Positions 8,379-18,625 of a stretch of 64,000 nt of DNA are shown here, piece after piece. The translations under genes and the position numbers were made by a program. Position 1 is the stretch's first letter. Each line of letters starts with the position of its first letter. The stretch spans positions 128,316-192,315 of the forward strand of contig NW_003314403.1 in assembly GCF_000143415.4 (NCBI RefSeq). Direction: 5' to 3'. The notes beneath the pieces are model-generated. The model did no database searches and was not told the origin of the DNA. It was given only the letters and a program-made list of their open reading frames with translations. This DNA is from Selaginella moellendorffii. Lineage: Eukaryota; Streptophyta; Lycopodiopsida; Selaginellales; Selaginellaceae.

Positions 8379-8817
8379 TGTATTAATATTAAAAGACAAT
8401 TCTTTGAGAGGATTTGCATTATACTAGAAGTGTTACAGCATGTTATTGGAAGTCTACGAAGTTGTTTTATTAATAATGGGAAAGTAAAGATTGAATGGGG
8501 ACTTGGGCTCCACCTAGACTCGGAGCAACTGAGCCAATATTAAAAGGATGGAAAGAAATTGGACGACGATGACAAGGAGAAGAGAGAGGTGAAGCAGTGG
8601 CAGGGGGAGGAGAAGTGATTGAGTAGACATTTCCTTGTTTAAAATAAAATGGCATGTGCCTCAATGCAGTTGAATTTTGTTATATTTATATACTATATAA
8701 AGGTTTGGAAACCTTATTTTACAAGTGGGATAATGACAATTCCCACTTTAACGAAATAGAGCTTAAAGGTAAAAATGCATGTATTCCTGTAAATGAATTG
8801 ATCTTGAGTTCCTTAAG
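8379..8817. other. Short gap between composite gene and retrotransposon remnant
   Basis: AT-rich sequence with the degenerate palindrome at 8649. I see no coding exon or RNA gene. Confidence 0.5.
8649..8670. repeat. 22-bp palindrome, degenerate copy 12
   Basis: The left arm ATGGCATG is intact and the right arm has decayed to AATGCAGT. It is the last recognisable copy before the retrotransposon remnant. Confidence 0.5.
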
Positions 8818-9201
8818 CAGGTTCGCGGGCCTTACGAGATTGAGGCACGAATCGGTAAAGTGGCTTACCGTCTCTGACTTCCTTGAGAGATGGGGAAGAT
8901 GCACCTAGTGTTCCACATGAACTTACTCAAGCCGTACTTTGAGGATTCGCTTCGCAAGGACCAAGTAAAACCTTTACCTAAGGTTATCCAAGGGGAAGAG
9001 GAATACGAAGTTGAGGCCATCCTCAATGCGTGTAAAAGCAAGCGACAAGGACGCAAGGTGAGAGAGTTCCATGTGAAATGGAAAGGATTTCCACACTACG
9101 AAGCAACATGGGAACCGGAGGAGAACCTAGCGAACGCGCGAGATCTAGTGGAGGAATTTCTGCAAGGCAGAACTCTATGTACTTATGCAAAGTTTAATTA
9201 A
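8818..9201 (+). pseudogene. Ty3/gypsy chromovirus integrase C-terminus with chromodomain, 5'-truncated
   Basis: Only the tail of a pol polyprotein remains. It starts at VRGPYEIEARIGKVAYRL, typical of the end of gypsy integrase. It passes two in-frame TGA codons, continues through MHLVFHMNLLKPYF (the conserved H-V-F-H-x-S-L-L-K-P-Y signature), and ends with a chromodomain containing FHVKWKGFPHYEATWEPEENL. Such a chromodomain marks the chromovirus branch and in intact elements guides insertion into heterochromatin. No protease, reverse transcriptase or RNase H sequence precedes it here. The stop at 9199-9201 lies 32 bp before the LTR-like TGTTGGGACC. Confidence 0.85.
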
Positions 9202-9233
9202 AATATCAATTTGTGAAGTTGAGCAATGGCATA

Positions 9234-11265
9234 TGTTGGGACCCGAAGGCGCGCCGAAGGTAAGCTAATTAGTATGGGTTAGCTAGGTTGACCAGGTGTA
9301 GGGCACTACACCCGACTCTCCGTGGGGATGTCGAATCTGTAGACGTATTCTACGGAGGTTTGGTTCGAGTCCCAACCCCCTAGTAAAGCAAGGCTGGGTT
9401 CAAGTCCCGACCCCATACTAGGGCATGGTGAAGTGAGGGGTATAGGGACACCTATATTCCATTGTCATGAGCTCTTGGCCAGGGAGGCTAACTTAGGCAC
9501 ACCGCTAAGTGGGGGGATGCCCCCGGAGACATGGTCAACAAGTCGTAGGATAAAAAAGAGACGTTCAACGTGGGCATCGAACTTCTTCTATGGGTGGTGG
9601 AGTTGTAAGGAACCGACTCCCCGAGATGTCGTACGCTAAAGGATCCCTGAAAGCATGACCGAAATGACAAAGAGTTCATCGGATGGGACCGAGTCAAAGA
9701 TCAAGTCCAAGACCGACTCTGAGACTGAGTTCGAGATAGAGTCCGGGATCGAGCCCAAGGCCGAATCGAAGACCGAGTCTGAAGTCGGGTCCGAGATTGA
9801 GTCCGAGACCGAGTCTGAATACTAATACGGGTCAAGGGGTGAAAGCCCAAAGCATGTGTCTCCTAGGGAGGGGGGGGGGGGGGGCGGGGCTGCAGGGGGT
9901 TCCAAAAGTATAGTAGGGATAGTGAGGTCTAGGAACCAGTCTTGAAGGAACTCTCCAGTGGTGCTTCCAAACTGACTTGAGGTTGAGACTGGGGCCGAGG
10001 GGCCTTGGGTGGGAGTGAGCATGGGCTTGGGTGGGCCACCCAGGGAAGTGCTCAAGAGCAGCTCCCACTCCCGAAAGGGAAACCGACTGCGGTGCTCCTG
10101 GCTTATGTGGAGTGGTGCCCCACTTGAGTACCTTGTGGCTCATTAGTCCTCGCCCTTCCTAGGGGCTTGGGCCTTCCCTTCGGGATGGAAGTGGGGGGGT
10201 AGAGGTACCCATACCGGGCCATTAGGCCATGGTGTTTTGCCCCGATGTCCCGAAGCAAGTGTTGCACCCAAGGCTTGGGATTTAGAGGGTCCCATGATCA
10301 AGTCTTGTTGTACCAAGGGGTGTTAGGGATTTGGAGGCTTGGTGTGCTTGGCGGCTTGTGCCTACGGGGAGTGTAGCAGAACCTTAAGTCTAGTCTAACC
10401 CGAGGAGGGGGATTGGGAGAGATTTGGGAATTCGTGGATGGATGGCTAACGCTCCGTTGCTCGTGCAGTGAGTAACTGAAACCAAGTAGAACCAAGTAGG
10501 AGCTGGTACAATAGGCGGGAACCTTGGCGAGGGAACTTAGCACAAGCCAAGGCAATGTTGGTCAGATAGACGAGGTAAGCTGGAAAATTGGAACGGAAAA
10601 ATATGTGGTTTACACACCCAAAAGTAGAAGGCAGGGAGAGTACCCATGAGGCCCGCGTAGGGCCACGGTGTTCCGAAATGTTGTCCCAAAGTCCCAGACT
10701 GTGGAAAGAAAGAGGAGTAGCCCTCTAGTGTGGTGACTAAGGACACAGTCACACGGTGAGGAAATCCCAGAGGACAGTAGGATTTAGTAGTTGGGTTTAT
10801 GGGCCTTAATCCAGTGGCAGTGTTGGCAAACATAGCTATGGACAAAAAGGGATTTGGTGGGGACCAAAAAGGAGATATTGGAGAAGGCTATTCCCCATGT
10901 CTGCGGGCATCCTAATGATGCTATGGAGTGGATATGGGATGACCATTCATGGATGGATGGCCCAGTCTTTAAGAGACGGGATTGCAATGTAGGTGGTGTT
11001 GGACCACCGATGTGACCAAGGTGAATGGGCATGGCCTAGCGTAATGGGTTGGTATGTCGGTGGTAACTTGGGGTGTCAGTCATGGGATTGGACATATGGA
11101 GCACTTGGACCAAATGCAAAGGTTGAGTGGCATGGATGTCATTCTCGGGGTTAACAAGCCCCAAGTCTTGAATTGGACTTATGGAGGTTGTGAGAGAGAC
11201 ACCTTGTAGTGGTTGGAGAGGTGGTTAACTGACTAAAGTAAAATGGAAAAATTAACCGCTTTAGT
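9234..11265 (+). mobile_element. 3' LTR-like sequence downstream of the chromovirus remnant
   Basis: It begins TGTTGGGACCCG right after the integrase tail. It contains degenerate CCGAGTC-type repeats at 9665-9820 and a G15 run at 9870-9884. From about 9.9 kb onward it matches the reverse complement of parts of the solo LTR at 3550-5406, for example 10620-11260 against 3562-4230. The right end is set by where similarity to the solo LTR stops (GGAAAAATTAACCGC); no TSD is visible, so both borders are approximate. Confidence 0.6.
9870..9889. repeat. G-tract, G-quadruplex-prone
   Basis: Fifteen consecutive G residues, then C, then GGGG. It lies within the LTR-like sequence. Long G runs may form quadruplexes and are also prone to assembly error. 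Confidence 0.7.
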
Positions 11266-11929
11266 ACTTGGGTCAGTTTTGGTAGGCTAACTTTAACATT
11301 GGGAAGTCATATAGCTATCGAAAATGTGACTTTGGGTATTGAAAGATACTTCTTAACTAGTCCTTGTAGACACTCTTTCCTTATTACCATGACTGTAAGA
11401 GGTTAATACTATTAGTTCCCTTTATTAGCCCCTCTTGTCCAAGTGTTAGTAAACTGGACTTAACATCTATATTTGGCCAAATGAGCATAAAAAAGGAATT
11501 CCTAAGTATTTATTTAGCCAAGTATACTTGGCTTGGCTTGTTAGTTCTCTTTTTCTTTATCTTGCACTAGCTTAGCAAGAACCTTCACATATTGAGTTTA
11601 GTCCCTCAATATTGCTATATGATATCTTACCATATTTGCCAAACACCCTTGCTATCATGCTCTACGTGTTGGTTCCATTGTAGATCTATATGCTATTTAT
11701 GGTAAATATATAGATCCACCCAAGAGGCATATCTACAAAATGTAAAGAGTGTCTTAAACCTGAACCCTATAGTGCTATTCTTGCTCCCTGATTCGTGATC
11801 TAGGACACCATCTAACACCGTTTTGCATGTAGGTGCTAGATATGGGGAGCTAGTGCTCATGGGATTGTACTGGACCCTCGTTCTATAATGCAATAGACTT
11901 GGAGTTAAGCTCCAAATTCAAGTGTGCTA

Positions 11930-12400
11930 TAGGGACTTAGTGGTTGGGCCTTCAAGCCTTGACTTAGTGGTGGTGTTAGTGAGCACAGGCATGGATGGAG
12001 GGGGACTTAGTGGGGACTGAAAAAGTCATATTGGGGAAGCATATTCCCCATATCTTCAAGTATCATAAGGATGCTAAGATGTGATCCTAGGATGACCACT
12101 CATGGATAGATGGCCTAGTCTTGGAGAGATAAGACTATAGTATAGATGGTTTTGTACTATCAATGATATAAGGGTAAATGGACATAAATTTAGTGTAATA
12201 GGTTGAGATGGCAATAGTACATTTAGGGTTTATGTCATGGGATGGGATACATGGAGCATCTTGGACCAAGTGAAAGGTTGAGTGGCATAGATGCCATTCA
12301 CGAGGTTAGTATGTCCCCAAGTTGGGAATAAGACTTATGGAGGTTCCTCCAAAGTGTGAATAAGTGACGAAAGTAGAATGGAAAATTAGTTGTTTACAAC
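11930..12400 (+). mobile_element. Third, partial copy of the LTR-like sequence
   Basis: From GGACTTAGTGGTTGGGCCTT to the segment around GAGTGGCATAGATGCCATTC it follows the same order as 10790-11170 and, inverted, 3660-4040, with many substitutions. It is AT-shifted relative to the other copies, as expected for an older methylated and decayed repeat. Confidence 0.65.
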
Positions 12401-13443
12401 CCTATAGCATTGTTCCCATATCTCAATTTGTGATCTAGCACCATTCCATATTTAGTAAGTTTTTAAGCTTATCCTAGAGATTAACTTTTGGCACTATGGT
12501 GAAATCCCAAAGTGTACATTCTAGGGGGTTCCAAATGTGTAATAGGGATAGTGGTTGGAAGCATGGTTGACTACCTAAAACTATAGTTTGGCTCATGTTA
12601 GGCTGTGTCACTTCTTGTTTTGCATCTAGCTAAGGTATAAATGAATCAATTTGGGAATAGCTTAGGAATCTTATATATGCCCATGAGTTTATCACGGAGT
12701 ATGAGAATTGTAATAAAGAATAGTTTTTATAACACTTTATAATAAATCTTACAAATTAATACTGTTATATATTTCTTTGAATCTAAAGTTTATTTCATTC
12801 ATTAGTTTTAGGTCAAGTTTGCCAAGCTGACTTCAACACTTCGGTGCATGGGTTCAACTTATAATCATGGGGATAACTATTATAGACTGATCATAAATCC
12901 CTACCTCTCTTTTGTTCACCCATTTTTGAAAAGGGGCATGGTTGCATAAACAAGTTCATCTACTAGTTTATAATAGTTATCTAAATCTTCTCAATGGGGT
13001 TGATTTGTGCTCAAGGGAGTTAGGCCTATGGCTCTCTTTGGGGGGACAAGATTATAGGCAATTTCAAATGTATGGTAGGGATAGTGGTTAGAAGTATGGC
13101 CAACCACTTAAAACATTAGTTTAGCTCTTACTAGGTTGTATTGCTCCTTGTTCTTTATTCAACTTAGGTCTAAGCCCAAGTTTCATGCTACTCTAGTCGG
13201 TCGGGTACCTTCTTCCTTACATTAGACCACCAGTATACTAAAATTATATCAAACTTTGCTTGACACTATTTTGTATACAAGAGTTAGATACGGGGAGCTA
13301 ATGCTTATAGAGTATTGAATGTGTTTTATAGTGCAACAGGTTTGGAATTCAGCTCAAAACTCAAGTGCACTACATAAAGCTAGCTCTTAAACACTTTATT
13401 AAGTCCAAATGACCTACTCAAAATTACCATCAATGAAGGTAAA
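12401..13443. repeat. Nested LTR-derived fragments in direct orientation
   Basis: Two related segments, 12525-12640 and 13055-13170 (both around TAGGGATAGTGGTTGGAAG or a close variant), also resemble 9895-9945. A second pair, about 11800-11930 and 13250-13375 (GGGGAGCTAATGCTTATAG type), shows that a larger unit was duplicated. No open frame of note. Confidence 0.5.
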
Positions 13444-13578
13444 GTTATGTGTTACTATGAGAAGGGCATTTCTGTAAAGCAAACTGTGAGTGGCTTAGAC
13501 AGAGCCATGGTAGCTATGAAAAAAGGTGAAGTTGTAGAGGTGATAATCACTCCAAATTATAGGTATGGTGGCTCATAA
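13444..13578 (+). pseudogene. FKBP-type peptidyl-prolyl isomerase fragment
   Basis: A 44-codon frame reads SGLDRAMVAMKKGEVVEV followed by ITPNYRYGGS and then TAA. This matches the part of plant FKBP62/65-like (ROF) domains around G-L-D-R-A-V-M-x-M-K-K-G-E and the aromatic P-x-Y-x-Y-G strand. The rest of the gene is missing. It is embedded in transposon debris, so it is most likely a captured or retro-copied fragment, not a gene. Confidence 0.55.
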
Positions 13579-14410
13579 TTTTGGATGGACTTGGCAACTA
13601 TACCACCAAGTTCATGAGAGTCCAGGCCTTTTATGACTCCTATCAAGGAACTAAACCATAATAAAATTGGAGACTAGGCAGAAGGATGGCATTTCTATTA
13701 GAACTCTCTTGAGAAGTTTAATGAAGTTTTATTAAGCTCGCTCAATTCAATTTGCACTAGGAGAATGACAGCTAGCTTGCAAGTGAGCTGGGGCAAGAGA
13801 GATCAAATCTAGTATATTCTCTATTTTGCCAAAGTTAAAGAAACATCAATAATTGAGTGGGAAACCAAACTGTAAAGATACCTATATATTGATAATAGTT
13901 AGCTCATCATCATGTCTGCATCTTCCTCTTTCTTGTTTTTGGCTTTGAGTTGGGAAGCCCCATAAGATATTAACAAGCTTCCCTGACACTTGGTGACCAG
14001 TTGACGCCTCCATGGTTGATGAAACCAGGATACAACAAGTCAGGCAAGCCTTCCTCTTTGGCCCAGTCCAAATCTATGAAATGTGTGACATGGAGCACTA
14101 CAGAAGGAGTGAGGAGTGAGCGTGGCAAGAGGGTAGCCACGTAAGAGAGGGGGGTGCTAGATTATGCATTTTTTCTTTCAACAGCCGTAGCTATATAAAG
14201 ACAACCAAGGAACCACAAGGGAGCATACATCCAAAATGGATCACCACCTGAATTGGACACAAAAAATAATGCCTCCAGCCATAGCAAGGAAAAGAGGCAA
14301 ATACCATCTGGTTCTGCTTCAATGATGAAAGCTATCTCCTTGGACCTTCCATCACTTGCTAAAACCTGACTAGTAGCTTCCCGGATCTTGACAATGGTGA
14401 AATTTAATTG
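13579..14410. other. Intergenic, no gene recognised
   Basis: Moderately AT-rich, scattered stops in all frames, no tandem repeats or RNA genes seen. Confidence 0.5.
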
Positions 14411-14608
14411 TCATAGCTGCTCTTTTGTGGCAACACAAACAAACCAGAATCCTTGATTGCATGTATGAAATCTATTTCTTGGAAACCAAACAAGCATTTC
14501 CTCACTGGACAAATCCATAACAGATGCAAACCTCTCCACAATATCCCCACACTGTTTTTTGGGACGTTGTGGAAACACATGTAACCAAGCAAAAGTTTCT
14601 TTGGACAC
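14411..14608 (-). pseudogene. Isolated coding-like fragment, possibly from the neighbouring Crinkler-like gene
   Basis: About 60 codons on the minus strand read AWLHVFPQRPKKQCGDIVE and SSEEMLVWFPRN. The composition looks coding, but I recognise no family. It lies on the same strand and downstream of the broken NTPase gene at 15.5-17.6 kb, so it may be a displaced 3' exon. Nothing links the two directly. Confidence 0.3.
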
Positions 14609-14664
14609 TCGTGTGGCAAACCATGGGCTCTTGTCCTTGTAAACCTGGACACAAGCAAGTCCAT

Positions 14665-15510
14665 GGCCCTAACCTAGAACAAGTTAGCTGAAGTTCCCCA
14701 TTTCCTCCATTGGCAAGCTCACCCACTTCTTGTTCTTTCATGATCTTTTCATAATCTTAAAAACATTTCTCTATTTAATTTTATTACTTGCAGTCATTCT
14801 GAAAAATGAAAATTTTTGTGCTGCCACTACAAGTATCAAAGTAGAAGGCTATGTTTATTGCACTACCTATGGTTCCCTTTTAGATTTGAACAGTACTAGG
14901 TTAAATAACTTATTAGAAAATTTAAACTTAGGAGTTTATATTTGGTATCAAAAAGGTCTTAGGTGGTCTCAAACTTAATCTTAAACTTGATCTCGAACTT
15001 AGTCTTGTCCAATGAATTCCTTATTATTTCGATTGTGTACCATGCTTTATCCAACTTCTAAGGAGCATAGTGTTTCCAACATAAAAACTCATTTGTCCAC
15101 CTCAGGTGGTTCTCTTCCTTTTACACTAGCATGTATTACCTTTTCCATCCTTGGCACCTAACTAATATTTGTCAATGGTTTGACATTGAAGGCTCTCTTC
15201 TTCCAGATCTCCACCGATGGTTGGAAGTGCCGCTCGATCTTTCCAATCTCTCCTTCCTTAGCTTCAGTTCATATATAAAACACTATATATATAAACAAAC
15301 AATTTATTATTAAGAACATTATTGCCCCTTTTTCCGTTTTTTCTTCAACCTTTCTATAGCTTCTAGTAATTCTGTGTTCACAATACCATATAGCCTTTCA
15401 TTGGCCCAAATAGCTGACAAAGGTGGAACCTACAGAACAGACCATAGAAAGTTCAAATAGCATACAACTTTCAAAACTTACCCCTACTTTTTCTTTTGAA
15501 CATTTTCCTT
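14665..15510. other. AT-rich intergenic stretch
   Basis: No convincing exon on either strand. Confidence 0.45.
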
Positions 15511-17600
15511 TTAAACATTCACTCTGCTTAACTTCTTGGAGGCCAGCTTTCCTGCTTGTGGGCATTCTTTTGTTCTCACAACCAGCTTTATATACCCAGT
15601 GGAACACCACTCTTTGAGTTTGTGAGAGCCTTCTGAATTCACTTTCTTGTCCAGTTTCATGATGTCCAATGTCACAAATGCTAGGTCACTTCCCATTTTG
15701 AACTGTACAAACACAGGCATAATCTTGTTCAGCTTACCATTCCACAGGAAAAACATCACATCTGGTCCTAATTCATAGAATGGCCTTGTCCAACCATATG
15801 TTGCAAATGAAACACCAATCTCCACTGACTTGAGCCACTCATTCAGCTGTTCTGCATTCCCAATCTCTTTAACTAGCACTGCTGACACCCCTCTCGGTTT
15901 TAAAAGTTCATATGTCTCCTTGTATGTGGTGTGTGTTTCAACCAATCCAAGCAGCTCTGCCAGTACTTTTCAAAAGCACTTCCAAGTGTTGTGCATGCAT
16001 ATGTCTCGAAGTTGATTCTGCATATGGATGGCTGTCTAAATGTACTCATAAAGCGCGTACCCTGTGGCATGTGGTGCCACAATGCATCTACCACCAAAGG
16101 CTCTCACAAGATTATATAGCAAATCTCTGTTGTAACTGACAAACTAGGAGTCTCTATTGTAACTGGCAAACTGGGAACTTGAGCTTCATCGGTGACCCCT
16201 CTGATATATGGAACTATTGGGGCAAAAGCTTCTGCTCCATCGCTGCTCTCAAGGAGAGTTGCGAGACCACAGTCTACAAGAGTCATGCCCCTCCTCCATC
16301 CTGGTACAATCACATGTCCAGCACCTGAAAATGTAAAAGTAAATATCACAATATCATGTAATTCTTGCTGTCTTACCTAAGAGATAGTAAGTAAATATCA
16401 GATCTTCTATAAAGCTTGCCATCTCAGGATCGTTCCACAGCAAAACCACATCATCTCTCAAAGAGCGATAGACTCCAAGTTCCCGGCCTGTTTCAGTGAT
16501 CATCTTTTGTGCAAACTCCATGAACCAATCTGTAGCAGGTGTAGTCTCCATAATATACTTCTCAATAGCAGTTCATAAAAGTCTTCTCCTCCCTGTGTAG
16601 GTGGAGATAACAGCTAGCATGTCTAGTTGACTAACATCTATAAACCTTTCCATAAACACTTGGATGTTGCTGCCATCAAACCCAGGTAGACTGTAAATCT
16701 CTTCCACATCAAACAGTTTTATAGTTCCAGAAAGAAGATTCTGCCCAACTATCAACATGCTCTTTCCTGTACCTGAAACAAACAGGGCACCATATGACTT
16801 AAGAGCAAGGACAATGGGATTCAACAAAGACTGCCCTTCCTGAGGAGTTTGGCCTGATATGAAGCGGCCCTTCATGCACTGTAATAATGACTGAGCTTCG
16901 TCCAGCACAACTGTGCCATCCCCCCAACCCAGCTCTTTTACCAGCTTTTCTATGCCCCTAGTGAAGTAATTAACGAAAGAGGGCACTTGATGGACTTCAC
17001 AGACCAAACCAAGAAACTCCTCAACCAGTCTCAGAAACACGTCATCAACTGCTGGATACTCCAGCTGAAAAAACACCCAGTCTCGTGGAACAAGCCCTGG
17101 CTTACACTCTTTCAATAATTTAAGCCAAGTGAGCCGTGCTGCAAGGATTGAGGCCCCCACGCCACACAGCACCACCGGATGCTCTGGGGTAATATTTCTT
17201 TCTCCTCCTGGAAAACTGTTTTCCATCCAGTTGGCCACTCTGTGAATATCTTTTGATCCTCCTCCAAACCCAACCATGGGACGGTCACCTGTGAAAAACA
17301 AACTGAACCTGGTGCTGGCAAGTTCAATCAGCATTCTTGTTTTCCCTGATCCACTAGGTGCCAGGAGCACAGTAACCTGCTGAACTGACAACTTTCTTAC
17401 AAATCTTTTGTCCAACTCTACGAGTCCACTTCCAACACCTTCCCACAAATTGCATGGTAAACCATAAAGTGAGCACACGAGTGTTCGAGCAGAAGGGAAC
17501 CTTCCCTTATAACCTGACTCGTCTATTGCTAACTGTGCTACTGCCGGCCGTTTGACAGAGATATAAGCGTCACACCGACGTGTTATTTCTGTTTCTGTAA
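15511..17600 (-). pseudogene. Crinkler-like P-loop NTPase plus nuclease-fold-like gene, broken
   Basis: On the minus strand a long exon (about 17596-16573) enters after TTTACAG. It carries a Walker A (LLAPSGSGKTR), a Walker B (GTVVLDEAQSLL) and a sensor-like strand (ALFVSGTGKS). Following exons (16551-16370, then 16329 down) join with good GT-AG borders and lead to a C-terminal part with GPDVMFFLWNG and MPVFVQFK. That pattern resembles the D...(E/Q)xK strand of restriction-endonuclease-fold domains. P-loop NTPase followed by such a domain is the layout of Crinkler-RHS-type (CRN) proteins. Between about 15945 and 15900 the frame changes by one base in a GAAAAG run, and an in-frame TGA lies near 16103, so the copy looks dead. 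The family call is inference. Confidence 0.5.
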
Positions 17601-18625
17601 ACAATAAAATAAGTGAGAAAAAACCAAGAAACCAGTTACAACGCCACGGCATAACCACCGAAAGACAAATGCGCTCGCAGCAGCCCAGTAAAGAATAACT
17701 AGCATCTCCATGGCCAAGACACATTTTCTGTATACACAAACTCATGACACAACCAGCTTAAGCCAACACAGAAAAAACAGCCAGCCACAACAAGGTCCAC
17801 CCGCAGCCATCCAGAAGGTAAAACAACAAGTGAAACCACACAAGTGAAACCACAGAGCGAAGGAAACATCCACGGCCAGTGAATACAAACAAAACAAAAC
17901 CCCCAAGCAAGATCAAACTCGTCAACACATAGCTCCAAAATGTAGCGCACCACATCAGGCAAACCACCAGTTACAACGGCCAGGCTATAGGCAGATCACT
18001 AGGCAAAGAGACGCACGGCACACAGTCACGACCACAGCCAGAAGACACAGACAGCATTAATAGAACGCAAGGGAAGCAGATGGCCATGAATTTAATTACT
18101 ACCACAAGCCAGACACAAGCACCCAAGCACCAAATCCAACAGCGAAGCAAGACCTTGAAACATCCGCCGATGTCATGGCGCACTAGAACTGGACAACAAA
18201 TGGGAAATGCATGCATGCGCAAGGAAACAAAGGGCTTTTGCAATTGCGGTGTTTGGTGTTGAAAACTGCTCTGATTTTTGTGCCAAAAGCTCTTTTTGAT
18301 ATATAAGAATCAGTATAATACTTTTTTGAAACCTTAAGAATTTTGTATTTATAGGACCTTGAAAGACAGAAATTAGACCTCAAGATGCAAAAAAAAGTTT
18401 AAGAAGCCAGCTTTCAGACATTTACTAATTCTAATGGGTTTACATAATTTTATTAATTATATGAATGAGTCCATTATATGCTCGGGATATCCACTATGGT
18501 CAGGTCGTATGGTAAATTAATCTAGTCAACTTTCGAGGGTGTGAAACCCTTGTTTGCCCTTAGCTATGGGACTGCGAATTCGATCCAAGAAATTGTCTCC
18601 TCCTTTGCAAGAGAACCAAAATTCC
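17601..18625. other. Intergenic between Crinkler-like gene and acyltransferase
   Basis: It may contain the missing first exon(s) of the minus-strand NTPase gene, but no frame here is convincing. The last 60 bp include an in-frame upstream ATG at 18566 that could extend the acyltransferase. Confidence 0.4.

Noticed and set aside
16063-16081. TGTGGCA...TGCCACA inverted repeat similar to the 22-bp palindrome
   Set aside because: Arms, length and spacer differ from the family; it is a chance-like hairpin inside the Crinkler-like gene.
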